64,000 nt of DNA, from positions 1 to 64,000 of the forward strand of contig CALDEM010000054.1 in NCBI GenBank assembly GCA_937942435.1, written 5' to 3'. Both the position numbers and the translations under genes were made by a program. Source of the stretch: an uncultured Saprospiraceae bacterium (lineage in GTDB: Bacteria; Bacteroidota; Bacteroidia; Chitinophagales; Saprospiraceae). The stretch's first letter is position 1. Each line of letters begins with the position of its first letter. Below are positions 8,322 to 18,703 of this stretch, in pieces. A model generated the notes under the pieces. The model saw only the letters and a list, made by a program, of their open reading frames with translations, did no database searches and was not told the DNA's origin.

Positions 8322-10727
8322 CTATACCGACAGTGCGTGATGAAGTACTTCTTCCATTTTCTCGACGTAGATAAACGACATGTCTTTTATAAATTCAGGA
8401 GGGATCTCATCTATATGTTTCTGATTCTCAGCACATAGAAGTATCTTTTTTATACCTGATCGCTTTGCTGCCAAAATCTTTTCTTTGATCCCACCTACTG
8501 GCAGCACTTGACCACGTAGCGTTATCTCTCCGGTCATAGCCAAATACGGTTGTATCGGCTTATTCTTAAGAATCGAGGTGATCGCAGAGAGCATGGTTAC
8601 TCCGGCACTCGGTCCATCCTTTGGTATCGCTCCTTGAGGAACATGGATATGGAGATCATTCTCCTCAAAGACTTTATGATCTATATCGAGCGACTTGGCA
8701 TTGCTCTTTATATAACTCAGTGCAGTAGTTGCAGACTCTTTCATTACGTCTCCGAGATTGCCAGTTAGGGTAAGCTTTCCTTTTCCCTTGCTCTTACTAG
8801 CCTCGATATAAAGTACATCTCCACCTACTTGCGTCCATGCAAGACCTACAGCGATACCGGGTATCTTAAGCTTTGCATATTTGTCTCTTGAAAACTTAGA
8901 AGGCCCAAGAATAGTAACCAGATCCTCTTTTTTGATCGTTACTTTTTCTTCTTCATCCATGGCAATCCTCTTGGCTGTATGCCTCATCACTCCAGCTAAA
9001 CGTCTGCTGAGTGATCTTACCCCTGACTCTCTGGTATAATCTTGGATCACTTGCTCTATCACTGTCTTTGACAGATTGATGTGGCTCGCTTTAAGCCCGT
9101 GCGCCGTTCTCTCTTGTGGTACGAGATGCTTCTGTGCTATGTGCAACTTTTCTTCTGTAGAATATCCACTAATATGGATAATCTCCATACGATCAAGAAG
9201 AGCCGGTTGTATTGTATTTAAAGAATTTGCAGTAGCTATAAACATTACTTTAGATAAATCATACTCAAGGTCCAAGTAGTTGTCATAAAACGTACCATTC
9301 TGCTCGGGATCCAAAACTTCCAAAAGGGCTGACGAAGGATCTCCTCTAAAGTCTTTTCCGATCTTATCTATCTCATCCAGAATAAAGACTGGATTAGAAG
9401 AGCCTGTTTTCTTCAACGACTTGATGATACGACCTGGCATCGCTCCGATATATGTCTTACGATGACCTCTTATCTCACTCTCGTCATGAAGCCCACCGAG
9501 TGACATCCTAACAAAATTTCTCTTTAGCGCTTTGGCAATTGACTTACCTAATGAAGTTTTTCCAACTCCTGGAGGGCCTACCAGGCATATGATAGGAGCC
9601 TTCATATCTCCTTTTAATTTCAAGACAGCGAGGTGTTCGATGATGCGTTCTTTCACTTCTTTTAGGCCATAGTGATCTTTGTCCAAGACTTTGCGCACTC
9701 TTTGCAAGTCAAAGTTATCCTCAGTGTAGGTCTCCCAAGGGAGATCTAACATCATCTCCAGATAATTGAGCGTTACAGAATACTCAGCAACTTGAGGGTT
9801 GATTCTCTTTGCCTTATTAAGTTCTTTTAGAAATTGGTCTTTTGCATATGTAGGCCATTTTTTATCCTTTGCTCTTTTAGCAAGTTGGTTAATCTCTGCT
9901 TGCTGCGGGTTTTGGCCTAACTCTTCTTGTATCGTCTTTAGCTGCTGATTCAAAAAGTAATCACGCTGTTGCTTTTCTATATCAGTTCTAACTTTGTTTT
10001 CAATCTTAGATCTTAACTCAAGCAATTGTAGCTGAGCGTCAAGATGTGATAGTGCTTTATGTCCTCGGTCAGAAGTATTAGAAATCTCTAACATCTCTTG
10101 CTTCTGAGGCACATCAAGATTAAGATTGGAGGCGATAAAATTGATCAAAAACGAAGGACTCGACATGTTATCAAGCATAGATGACGCTTCTGAAGGTATC
10201 TGAGGCGAAAGCTCTATAATCTTTGATGCTTTGTCCTTTATCGAAGCAATGACCGCTTCAAACTCCAACTTATCTGTTGCTTCAATATCATGGAGTATAT
10301 CAAACTCTCCTCTTAGATAGGGATCATCTTGTGTTAACGCTGACTTTGTACACCTGATCCGACCATGTAAGATCGCTGTTGTGCTACCATCTGGCATTTT
10401 TAGCATCTTTATGATCTTCGCTATAGTTCCGACTTGATAAAGTTCATCTGAGCTTGGATCTTCATTGTCCACGTCCCGTTGAGATAGAACAGCTATATAC
10501 TTGCCATCATCATGAGCCTTCTTCACAGCCTTGATGGACTTATCTCTTCCGATGGTTATCGGCAGGACTACACCAGGATACAAGACAGTATTCTTAAGAG
10601 CTAAAATAGGCAGATTATCAGGATATGTGACATTCTTGTCCTCCTCGTCTCCTGCATTAAAACTTATGATAGGAGGAAACTCTGAATCATCAGAAAGGTG
10701 GTCAAGAAAGAAGAGATCGTTGAACAT
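8322..10727 (-). CDS. lon: ATP-dependent Lon protease
   Basis: An 801-residue LonA protease that degrades misfolded and regulatory proteins in the cytoplasm. The order is a LON substrate-binding domain (about 38-235, ILALKNTVLYPGVVLPI), a coiled-coil linker, an AAA+ module with Walker A GPPGVGKTS at 384-392 and Walker B VFILDEIDK, and the protease domain with Ser707 in DGPSAGVT and Lys750 in GGIKEKIL as the catalytic dyad. Length is normal for the phylum. It starts at the ATG at 10727, about 127 bases after the end of the fused aspartokinase gene on the same strand. Confidence 0.97.
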   Translation of the reverse strand: MFNDLFFLDHLSDDSEFPPIISFNAGDEEDKNVTYPDNLPILALKNTVLYPGVVLPITIGRDKSIKAVKKAHDDGKYIAVLSQRDVDNEDPSSDELYQVGTIAKIIKMLKMPDGSTTAILHGRIRCTKSALTQDDPYLRGEFDILHDIEATDKLEFEAVIASIKDKASKIIELSPQIPSEASSMLDNMSSPSFLINFIASNLNLDVPQKQEMLEISNTSDRGHKALSHLDAQLQLLELRSKIENKVRTDIEKQQRDYFLNQQLKTIQEELGQNPQQAEINQLAKRAKDKKWPTYAKDQFLKELNKAKRINPQVAEYSVTLNYLEMMLDLPWETYTEDNFDLQRVRKVLDKDHYGLKEVKERIIEHLAVLKLKGDMKAPIICLVGPPGVGKTSLGKSIAKALKRNFVRMSLGGLHDESEIRGHRKTYIGAMPGRIIKSLKKTGSSNPVFILDEIDKIGKDFRGDPSSALLEVLDPEQNGTFYDNYLDLEYDLSKVMFIATANSLNTIQPALLDRMEIIHISGYSTEEKLHIAQKHLVPQERTAHGLKASHINLSKTVIEQVIQDYTRESGVRSLSRRLAGVMRHTAKRIAMDEEEKVTIKKEDLVTILGPSKFSRDKYAKLKIPGIAVGLAWTQVGGDVLYIEASKSKGKGKLTLTGNLGDVMKESATTALSYIKSNAKSLDIDHKVFEENDLHIHVPQGAIPKDGPSAGVTMLSAITSILKNKPIQPYLAMTGEITLRGQVLPVGGIKEKILAAKRSGIKKILLCAENQKHIDEIPPEFIKDMSFIYVEKMEEVLHHALSV

Positions 10728-10854
10728 ATATACTTGTTATTCGGAAGATACTATTGTCAATATCCATTCCACTCATAAAAACGCAATAAATCCTGCCCGT
10801 ATGTCACAAAATACCAAGAAAAAGGGATCAATTCGGCCAGATTGGCAGTTAGGT

Positions 10855-13311
10855 TTATACTACTGTGTTACCTAATTGTATGATCTCTGCAAAAACACCC
10901 GCTGCTGTTACGTCGGCGCCCGCGCCCGGTCCTTGTATCACCAACGGTCTTTCTTTATACCTCGCAGTATGAAAGACGATCATATTGTCAGTACTCGCTA
11001 AATTATAAAATGGATTTTCTTGTGTAACCATTTCAAGATTAATAGATGCTAGTCCATCTTTTAAAGAAGCCACATATCTCAATTTGGCTTGCTTACTATG
11101 AGCCTCTTCTATTAAGCCTCTGAAGTGCTCATCGTGATTATCTAACTCTTTAAAAAAGTCATCTATCGATTCTGCTTCCATACAAGCTTCTGGCAATAAG
11201 GGTTCTATCGTTACATCTTCAGATTCTATCTGATAACCCGCGACTCTACTTAAGATTATAATTTTTCTTTTGATATCTTGACCTGATAGATCGTCTCTAG
11301 GGTCAGGTTCGGTATATCCTTTTTCTCTCGCTTCTATAATTAGTTCTTTAAAGCTTTTGGAAGGATCATAATTATTAAAGATGTAAGACAAAGATCCTGA
11401 TATTACCGCTTTGATACTTTCTACTTGATCACCACTTCGCACCAATCCGTCGAGTGTCGAAAGAATTGGAAGACCTGCACCCACGTTAGTTTCATATAGA
11501 AAATGAACATTGTGTTTGAGTGCAAGCATGTGTAACCCTTTATAATTTTCATATTTGTCAGAAGCAGCAACTTTATTGGCTGTTGTGATAGAGATATTTG
11601 AACGCAAGACCCTTGCGTAATGGTCTTTTATTGAATGATTAGCTGTACAATCTATAAAAATAGAATTAGCAAGATTATGCTTTTGTATTCTTCCGACAAA
11701 AGTTTCAAAGGTCATGTCATCTCCATTTTCTAAAAGATTTTCTTTCCAATTAGAAAGATCGATTCCTTCATCATTAAAAAGCATCTTTTTAGAATTGGCA
11801 ATTCCATTTACTCTTATGTCCAATCTTTTACTATCTAAAAGAGATTTGTGTTGTTCTTTTATTTGTTTTAACAATGTGCCTCCTATCAACCCTACACCCA
11901 CTAGATAAAGATTAAGTCTCTTGTGATCTGATAAAAAGAAGGCATCATGAACAAGATTCAAAGCTTTATGCTCGTCCTTTCTTTTTATAGCAAATGAAAT
12001 ATTCAACTCGGAAGATCCTTGAGCAATTGCAATTACGTTGATCCCATTATTGCCCAATGCTTTAAAAAGACTGCCACTCACGCCTGGTACACTTTTCATT
12101 TTTTCGCCTATCACAGCCACTAAAGAAAGTTCTCGCTCTGCTTTGATAGGCTTGATGAGTGAGGAGTCTAACTCTTTTACAAACTCTTCACTCATGCTGT
12201 CGATCGCCTTTTGAGTATCTCCTTCCTTAACTGCAAAACAGATAGAGTGCTCTGATGAAGCCTGCGTGATCATCACTATGTTAACCTTATCCTTGCCCAA
12301 AGAAGAAAATAATCTAGCAGCTATACCAGGTGTTCCCATTAGGCCTGTTCCTTCTAAAGTGATCAGCGCGATATCTGATATAGATGTGACACCTGTGATT
12401 TTTCTCTTATCAGAAACTGAGACGTCGTCATTAATCAACGTTCCAGAAAATGTCGGATTGAAGGTGTTTTTTATATAAATCGGAATGGACTTACTCAGTG
12501 CTGGCTGTATGGTCGGAGGATATATCACCTTGGCTCCGAAGTGAGACATCTCCATTGCCTCATCATAACTCAATTGAGGTATTGTGTAGGCGTTACTAAC
12601 AATTTTGGGATTTGACGTAAGTACACCGTCTACATCTGTCCATATCTCCAATACCTCAGCACTCAGTGCACTAGAGATGATAGCTGCTGTATAATCTGAA
12701 CCTCCTCTACCAAGCGTCGTCGTGAGTCCACCTATATCTGAAGCGATAAAGCCCGTGACCACCTGGATAGTTCCTTTGTTTGCTCTGTAGTGTGCTTGGA
12801 GCAACTCCTCAGTGATGTCCTGCTTGACCTTTGCTTGACCGAAGTCTTTGTTTGTTTTAATTACAGTCCTCGCATCAAGGCTTGCTGCCTTGATCCCCAG
12901 CTTTCTAAAGTATGCAGCAAGGATGAGTGATGAGTTAAGCTCTCCAAAACTCAGTATATAATCCATAGTTCTTGGAGAAGCTTCTCTGACAAGATGGACT
13001 CCCTTGAGAAGGTCTTTTAAGATGTCAAAGTTGTTACTTAGCCTTTTTTGAGTCTCCAGATCACTACCTAATAGAACGTTAGAAGCATCCAAGTGTCTTT
13101 TATGTAAAGTATCATAGGTATCTATATATTCTTTCTTGCCTTGAGCCGCTTGCTTGGCACATTCTATGAGCGTATCTGTAACGCCACCAAATGCTGAAAA
13201 AACAATAGTTAACTTTTCTTCTTTTGCATAACGCTTAGCGATAAGCGCACCTATACTCCTTATTCTCTCGGGTGTAGCAACACTCGAGCCTCCAAATTTC
13301 AATACTTTCAT
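10855..13311 (-). CDS. thrA: Bifunctional aspartokinase / homoserine dehydrogenase
   Basis: An 818-residue fused enzyme catalysing the first and third steps from aspartate to threonine and methionine. The kinase domain begins directly at MKVLKFGGSSVATPERI. Two regulatory ACT units follow (about 305-455, with VNIVMITQASSE and INVIAIAQGSSE). The NAD(P)-binding GVGLIGG loop of homoserine dehydrogenase starts at Gly472, with the catalytic part to the end. The ATG at 13311 is chosen because E. coli ThrA begins at the same motif; a GTG at 13332 would add seven residues. thrB and thrC are not adjacent; lon follows instead. Confidence 0.95.
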   Translation of the reverse strand: MKVLKFGGSSVATPERIRSIGALIAKRYAKEEKLTIVFSAFGGVTDTLIECAKQAAQGKKEYIDTYDTLHKRHLDASNVLLGSDLETQKRLSNNFDILKDLLKGVHLVREASPRTMDYILSFGELNSSLILAAYFRKLGIKAASLDARTVIKTNKDFGQAKVKQDITEELLQAHYRANKGTIQVVTGFIASDIGGLTTTLGRGGSDYTAAIISSALSAEVLEIWTDVDGVLTSNPKIVSNAYTIPQLSYDEAMEMSHFGAKVIYPPTIQPALSKSIPIYIKNTFNPTFSGTLINDDVSVSDKRKITGVTSISDIALITLEGTGLMGTPGIAARLFSSLGKDKVNIVMITQASSEHSICFAVKEGDTQKAIDSMSEEFVKELDSSLIKPIKAERELSLVAVIGEKMKSVPGVSGSLFKALGNNGINVIAIAQGSSELNISFAIKRKDEHKALNLVHDAFFLSDHKRLNLYLVGVGLIGGTLLKQIKEQHKSLLDSKRLDIRVNGIANSKKMLFNDEGIDLSNWKENLLENGDDMTFETFVGRIQKHNLANSIFIDCTANHSIKDHYARVLRSNISITTANKVAASDKYENYKGLHMLALKHNVHFLYETNVGAGLPILSTLDGLVRSGDQVESIKAVISGSLSYIFNNYDPSKSFKELIIEAREKGYTEPDPRDDLSGQDIKRKIIILSRVAGYQIESEDVTIEPLLPEACMEAESIDDFFKELDNHDEHFRGLIEEAHSKQAKLRYVASLKDGLASINLEMVTQENPFYNLASTDNMIVFHTARYKERPLVIQGPGAGADVTAAGVFAEIIQLGNTVV

Positions 13312-13352
13312 GATGATCTTCGTTATTGTCACGATGCGAGCATCGCAAGGTC

Positions 13353-13360
13353 CAAAGGTA
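13353..13360 (-). promoter_or_regulatory. Putative -7 promoter box for thrA
   Basis: On the minus strand the bases read TACCTTTG, matching TAnnTTTG. The box is 42 bases upstream of the ATG at 13311. No clear -33 TTG was found at normal spacing. Confidence 0.4.
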
Positions 13361-13460
13361 GATAGATAGTAGCATTAATCATACTGATCAATTCATGTCA
13401 TTCTGTCTTCTTTTAATCATTTATCCAAAGCGTTATGACGTAGTAGAATCGACGATGGCT

Positions 13461-13468
13461 TACCTTTG
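13461..13468 (+). promoter_or_regulatory. Putative -7 promoter box for secA
   Basis: TACCTTTG matches TAnnTTTG and is 77 bases before the secA ATG, which would leave a leader of about 70 bases. It mirrors the identical box facing thrA in the same divergent gap. Confidence 0.4.
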
Positions 13469-13544
13469 AAGCTTTTCGTGCCAGCATGGCATAAACTCTG
13501 GATTGGAATAATTATCGCAACTAGTCAAAGTATAAAAGAATTAC

Positions 13545-16500
13545 ATGTTTAATATAATCAAGAAAGTATTCGGTACGAAGCATGATAGAGATGTAAAAGC
13601 CTTTAGCAGTGTTATCGAAGAAATCAATGATAACTTCAAGGCATATCAGTCCATTAGCAATGATGACCTGAGGAATAAAACGCTTGATTTTAGATCAAGA
13701 ATCGCTGAACATCTAAAAGGCATAGATGAGGATATTGATGCGCTTAAAGCGGAGATTGACGCTGAATCAAATATACTTGCCAAAGAAGACAAATACAATG
13801 AGGTTGATGCACTCAAGAAAGAGCGAGATGAAGCACTGGAGTTGATCTTAGCTGAGTTATTGCCAGAGGCTTTTGCTGTGGTTAAAGAAACAGCAAGAAG
13901 ATTTAGCACGAATGAGAGTATAACAGTAACCGCTACTGATCATGATAGAGAGATGGCGGCAGGTAGAGAACATGTAACTATCGATGGAGATCAAGCAACT
14001 TGGCAAAGCTCTTGGATAGCCGGAGGCGCAGAGGTAGCATGGAATATGATACACTATGACGTGCAGCTTATCGGTGGAAATGTCCTACATAAAGGAAAGA
14101 TCGCAGAGATGCAGACAGGGGAAGGTAAGACCTTGGTTGCAACACTACCCGCCTACTTAAATGGTCTAAGTGGTCAAGGTGTACACGTCATCACTGTCAA
14201 TGATTATCTAGCTAAAAGGGATAGCGAGTGGATCGGTCCCATATTTGAGTTTTTGTTTCTGACTGTCGATTGTATCGATAAGTATAAGCCGCACTCACCA
14301 GGCAGGGTCAATGCTTATAAGTGCGACATCACTTACGGGACCAATAATGAGTTTGGTTTTGATTATCTAAGGGATAACATGGTGCGTTCTGAAGCAGAGC
14401 GAGTACAAGGCAAGCATCACTTCGCCATGATAGATGAGGTGGATTCGGTTTTGATCGATGATGCAAGAACACCTCTTATCATTTCTGGGCCAGTACCTAA
14501 AGGTTCTGAAGAGCAAGAATATCAAGAGTTAAAACCAAAAGTTGAGCGACTGATTGCTGCGCAGCGTAAACTGGCTACAGGATATCTGGCAGAAGCTAAA
14601 AAAGGCTTCGCTGCTGGTGACAAAGGATATGAAGAAGGAGAAACAGGGATGAATCTATTACGTGCATTTAGGGCACTGCCAAAGTATCGTCCCTTGATTA
14701 AGTTCTTAAGTGAAGAAGGTGTAAAGGTAACTTTGCAAAAGGCTGAAAACTTCTATATGCAAGAACAATCCAAGAGGATGCATATAGTGGATGAACCTCT
14801 ATTGTTTACAATTGATGAAAAAAATAGAAATGTCGAATTAGCTGAAGGAGGAGCTGAGTTTTTAGCGAAGGGAGAATCCGACAGTCAATTTTTTATAATG
14901 CCAGATATCACATCTGAGATGCAGATGCTAGATGAGCGGAGCAAAGAAACTGGTGAGGATCTATCAGAAGCAAGAACTAATCTAATTCAAGATTATTCAA
15001 TAAAGTCTCGACGATTACATGCTGTAAGCCAGCTTTTAAAAGCTTACACACTTTTTGAAAAAGAAGAAGAGTATGTTGTTATTGATGGCAATGTGAAAAT
15101 TGTGGATGAACAAACGGGTCGTATGATGGAAGGCCGACGATATTCTGACGGACTACACCAAGCACTCGAAGCAAAAGAAAATGTAAAAGTTGGAGATATC
15201 ACTCAGACTTATGCGACAGTAACATTACAGAACTATTTTAGGATGTACCACAAACTGTCGGGCATGACTGGTACTGCCGAGACTGAAGCTAAAGAGCTTT
15301 GGGATATCTACAAACTTGATGTTACGGTCATACCAACTAACAGGCCCATCACAAGAAAAGATAAAGAAGATCTCGTATATAAAACTGCAAGAGAAAAGTT
15401 CAATGCTGTTATAGATGAAATTGGAAAGCTTACTGCCCAAGGAAGACCTGTCCTTGTTGGTACCACCACAGTAGATGTATCTGAAAAGCTGAGTCGGATG
15501 ATGCAAATCAAAGGACTTAAGCACAATGTCTTGAATGCAAAACAACATCAACGTGAAGCACAGATCGTTTCAGAAGCAGGGCGTGCAGGCAACGTAACTA
15601 TAGCTACCAACATGGCCGGTCGTGGTACCGATATAAAAATCAATGACGAAGTAAAGTCCGCAGGTGGTCTTGCCATCATCGCAACAGAGCGTCATGACTC
15701 AAGAAGAGTAGATCGACAGCTTAGAGGTCGTGCAGGAAGACAGGGAGATCCAGGATCATCCCAGTTTTATGTATCACTTGAGGATAACTTAATGAGACTC
15801 TTTAACTCAGAGCGTCTTGCAAAAGTGATGGATCGTATGGGTCATCAGGATGGCGAGGTTCTGCAGCATAGCATGGTTACAAAATCTATCGAGCGGGCTC
15901 AGAAAAAAGTAGAGGAAAACAACTTTGGCATTAGAAAAAGACTCTTAGAGTATGACGATGTGATGAACATACAGCGTGAGGCAATTTATAAGAAAAGAGG
16001 TAACGCACTTTCTGGTGATCGCTTATCAGTAGATCTCTATAATCTCTTTTCTGCTCTTTGCGAAAACATAGTTGTTGATTATAAAAACGCAGGTACTTAC
16101 GACTCATTTAGAAACGAGTGTATAAGAGTTCTTGGTTATGATCCTGAGATCGATGCTGCATCATTTAACGAAGCGCCAGTTGGAGAGTTAGTTGAAGAAT
16201 TGCAAAAGCAAACGACTGACTTTTACAATATGAAGTTTGATCGGATCACCGAGATTTTAATGCCTGTGATCAAGCGTGTATATGAAAACGATGGTAGTCG
16301 CTACAAGCGTATCGCTGTGCCATTCACAGATGGGTCAAGTAAGGTATTACCTATATCAGCGGATCTTAAAGAGGCCATAGACAGCAATGGCAAGTCAGTA
16401 ATCAAAGACATTGAGAAAGCAGTCAGTCTAGCTATTGTCGATGAAAACTGGAAAGAGCACCTCCGTGCTATGGATGAGCTTAAAGATTCTGTACAAGCAG

Positions 16501-16847
16501 CTTCTTTTGAGCAAAAAGATCCATTGGTTATTTATAAGATGGAAGCATACGACTTGTTTGAGCGATTGATATATAAAATCAATGAAGAGATCAGCTCTTA
16601 CCTTATGAAAGGGAGACTGATGATTAATGTCAATGAGAATCTTCAAGAAGCTAAAAGTGTAAAAACCGACTTAAGTAAAACAACAGCTTCAAGACAAGAA
16701 CAAGCAAGACGAGCAGCCGCAGAAGGGGTCAGTACTGCTAAGGCCAAACCAGAGACCTTTGTTAGAACCGACAAGAAGGTAGGCCGTAACGATCCTTGTC
16801 CTTGTGGAAGCGGTAAAAAGTTTAAACAGTGTCATGGCAAAATATAA
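13545..16847 (+). CDS. secA: Preprotein translocase ATPase SecA
   Basis: An 1100-residue SecA, the motor that drives proteins through SecYEG. Nucleotide-binding motifs are MQTGEGKTL (Met189, Lys195) and [17 protein letters not shown] second helicase-like lobe has [13 protein letters not shown] and [11 protein letters not shown]. The C-terminal SEC-C zinc motif [19 protein letters not shown] is complete. Length fits Bacteroidota SecA, which carries extra insertions compared with the 901 residues in E. coli (for example about 320-430 here). The start is the ATG at 13545. It serves the many exported proteins in this window. Confidence 0.97.
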   Translation: MFNIIKKVFGTKHDRDVKAFSSVIEEINDNFKAYQSISNDDLRNKTLDFRSRIAEHLKGIDEDIDALKAEIDAESNILAKEDKYNEVDALKKERDEALELILAELLPEAFAVVKETARRFSTNESITVTATDHDREMAAGREHVTIDGDQATWQSSWIAGGAEVAWNMIHYDVQLIGGNVLHKGKIAEMQTGEGKTLVATLPAYLNGLSGQGVHVITVNDYLAKRDSEWIGPIFEFLFLTVDCIDKYKPHSPGRVNAYKCDITYGTNNEFGFDYLRDNMVRSEAERVQGKHHFAMIDEVDSVLIDDARTPLIISGPVPKGSEEQEYQELKPKVERLIAAQRKLATGYLAEAKKGFAAGDKGYEEGETGMNLLRAFRALPKYRPLIKFLSEEGVKVTLQKAENFYMQEQSKRMHIVDEPLLFTIDEKNRNVELAEGGAEFLAKGESDSQFFIMPDITSEMQMLDERSKETGEDLSEARTNLIQDYSIKSRRLHAVSQLLKAYTLFEKEEEYVVIDGNVKIVDEQTGRMMEGRRYSDGLHQALEAKENVKVGDITQTYATVTLQNYFRMYHKLSGMTGTAETEAKELWDIYKLDVTVIPTNRPITRKDKEDLVYKTAREKFNAVIDEIGKLTAQGRPVLVGTTTVDVSEKLSRMMQIKGLKHNVLNAKQHQREAQIVSEAGRAGNVTIATNMAGRGTDIKINDEVKSAGGLAIIATERHDSRRVDRQLRGRAGRQGDPGSSQFYVSLEDNLMRLFNSERLAKVMDRMGHQDGEVLQHSMVTKSIERAQKKVEENNFGIRKRLLEYDDVMNIQREAIYKKRGNALSGDRLSVDLYNLFSALCENIVVDYKNAGTYDSFRNECIRVLGYDPEIDAASFNEAPVGELVEELQKQTTDFYNMKFDRITEILMPVIKRVYENDGSRYKRIAVPFTDGSSKVLPISADLKEAIDSNGKSVIKDIEKAVSLAIVDENWKEHLRAMDELKDSVQAASFEQKDPLVIYKMEAYDLFERLIYKINEEISSYLMKGRLMINVNENLQEAKSVKTDLSKTTASRQEQARRAAAEGVSTAKAKPETFVRTDKKVGRNDPCPCGSGKKFKQCHGKI

Positions 16848-16902
16848 ATTGTTTGATCAAAAGATTTGTTGTTTTTTTGGACTGTAGAATTATAACATAG
16901 AG

Positions 16903-17292
16903 ATGCGCATCGTACTATTTGTCATACTATCTTTTCTGTGCTCTAGCATATTTGCTCAAGTAAGATTCAATGAAGAATCCAAGGTTCAAGCACTCATGCA
17001 CAGATACGAACAAGAAGGAAGAGCAGAAGCTTCTATCAATGGCTGGCGCATCAAGTTGATCAGTACGACTAATAGACGAGCTTGGGAAAACGCTGAGCGA
17101 AAATTCAAGGACATGTACCCTGATTATAACTACTCTAATAGTTATGAAAACCCATATTACAGCTTGAAGGTTGGTGCTTTTGAAACTAGATACGACTTAG
17201 AGCCTTATCTACAGCGCTTCAAAGATGACTTTAGAGAGGCTATACCGTTTAGAGATCGTATAAAGAAAACAGAATTATTTGAGATCGACTAG
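16903..17292 (+). CDS. Small secreted SPOR-domain-like protein
   Basis: A 129-residue protein with a signal peptide (residues 1-18, LFVILSFLCSSIFAQ). The mature part (about 45-115) resembles a SPOR domain: GWRIKLISTTNRRAWENAE starts the fold and YYSLKVGAFETRYDLEPYL gives its second beta-alpha unit. SPOR domains bind denuded peptidoglycan glycan strands in the periplasm. Its stop overlaps the start of rodA by 14 bases, which supports a joint role in wall synthesis. Assignment is from pattern only. Confidence 0.7.
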   Translation: MRIVLFVILSFLCSSIFAQVRFNEESKVQALMHRYEQEGRAEASINGWRIKLISTTNRRAWENAERKFKDMYPDYNYSNSYENPYYSLKVGAFETRYDLEPYLQRFKDDFREAIPFRDRIKKTELFEID

Positions 17293-18703
17293 TTCTAGTC
17301 GTGGCTTCGTCCGAACAGGCAAACGCCAATCTGCAGGTATTGATTGGCTATTGCTCATTTCATATTTAGCGCTAGTTGTTATTGGATTATTAATGGTTTA
17401 TACAACCACTTATAATGACAACATAGGAAACATGTGGACACTTAGCTCTCCTTTTGGGAGTCAGTTGCTTTGGGCTATATTATCCTTGGTCGTGCTGATC
17501 GTTTTATCCCTATTTGATTGGCAAATATGGAATAGTCTCTCCTTACCGGCCTATATAGTGGGTATAGTGCTCTTGGTATTGCTACTCTTGATCGGAAATG
17601 AAATTAAGGGTGCCAAGTCTTGGATAAGTTTAGGTCCATTTTCCTTTCAACCGGGAGAATTTGCAAAAGTTGCTACGGCTTTATTCTCTGCATCACTCTT
17701 AAGTTCTGTTCATACAAAACTTTCAGAATACAAATCACAACTTCTAGTTCTTGGGGTGATGGCGCTTCCAGCACTCTTAATCATATTACAGCCCGACCCT
17801 GGTTCAGCTCTTACCTTTGCATCTCTCATTATAGCATATTATAGATTTGGTATGCCAGTGATATACTATTTAGCTATTATCTCATTGTTCTTGACTATAG
17901 TGTTTTCCTTAACGCAAGGATTTTATGTGGTAGCAAGTGCTATTTTTTTGATCGGCGTTCTGTTTACGAGTAGGTTTTCAATTAAAGAGACTACGCCGAT
18001 ATTCATCTTTGCGGCTGTTGCTTTGGCAAATATTCTATTTTACCAATTTGATTTAATGCCCTACGCCGTGGCAATTAGCACTATTTACTTGCTTGTTCAT
18101 TTGTTTATGATGAATAGAAGTCAAAGCTTGACAACGAGGTTCTCTGTACTTGGAGGTTTGAGCATATTGTGTTTAATTTCTTTCAGTAGTTCCTTCGCAT
18201 TTAATAACCTACTAAAGCCACACCAACAAGATAGGATAAACGTATGGTTACAACCTGAAAAATGCGATCCAAGAGGATCTCTATATAATCTTATACAATC
18301 AAAAATAGCAATTGGCTCTGGCGGTCTTAGCGGCAAGGGCTATCTCAACGGCAACCTTACTAAGTTGAATTATGTGCCAGAACAAACAACAGATTTTATC
18401 TTTAGCAGTATCGGGGAAGAACAAGGATTTTTAGGAGGTGCGGGTGTTGTGATTATATTTCTTTTACTTACGATCAGAATAATTCGCGTTGGCGAAAATT
18501 CTAATTTTAGTTTTATAAAGGCCTATTGTTATATCATAGCAGGTTTCATATTCACTCACTTTTTTATAAACATTGGTATGACCATGGGGCTTAGTCCTGT
18601 GATTGGTATACCACTCCCTTTTATAAGTAAAGGAGGCACTGCACTAATGGCATTTTCTATGATGATAGGGATAACAATTAACATGAGTAAAGAAACCAGG
18701 TGA
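17279..18703 (+). CDS. rodA: Rod-shape SEDS peptidoglycan glycosyltransferase RodA
   Basis: A 474-residue SEDS-family protein with about ten membrane helices. It polymerises lipid II for lateral wall growth together with a class B penicillin-binding protein. Diagnostic motifs are GAKSWISLGPFSFQPGEFAK, LQPDPGSALTF and the RodA-type loop GSGGLSGKGYLNG with LNYVPEQTTDFIFSSIGEE. The start is TTG at 17279: an in-frame TAA lies at 17261-17263 and the next start codon falls inside the first membrane helix. The central region carries extra helices compared with the 370-residue E. coli protein. It overlaps the SPOR gene by 14 bases and tgt by 4. Confidence 0.92.
   Translation: MRSTSSSRGFVRTGKRQSAGIDWLLLISYLALVVIGLLMVYTTTYNDNIGNMWTLSSPFGSQLLWAILSLVVLIVLSLFDWQIWNSLSLPAYIVGIVLLVLLLLIGNEIKGAKSWISLGPFSFQPGEFAKVATALFSASLLSSVHTKLSEYKSQLLVLGVMALPALLIILQPDPGSALTFASLIIAYYRFGMPVIYYLAIISLFLTIVFSLTQGFYVVASAIFLIGVLFTSRFSIKETTPIFIFAAVALANILFYQFDLMPYAVAISTIYLLVHLFMMNRSQSLTTRFSVLGGLSILCLISFSSSFAFNNLLKPHQQDRINVWLQPEKCDPRGSLYNLIQSKIAIGSGGLSGKGYLNGNLTKLNYVPEQTTDFIFSSIGEEQGFLGGAGVVIIFLLLTIRIIRVGENSNFSFIKAYCYIIAGFIFTHFFINIGMTMGLSPVIGIPLPFISKGGTALMAFSMMIGITINMSKETR

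Noticed and set aside
16848-16902. T-rich stretch after secA as a terminator
   Set aside because: No stable GC stem precedes the T-run, and the SPOR gene follows closely on the same strand.
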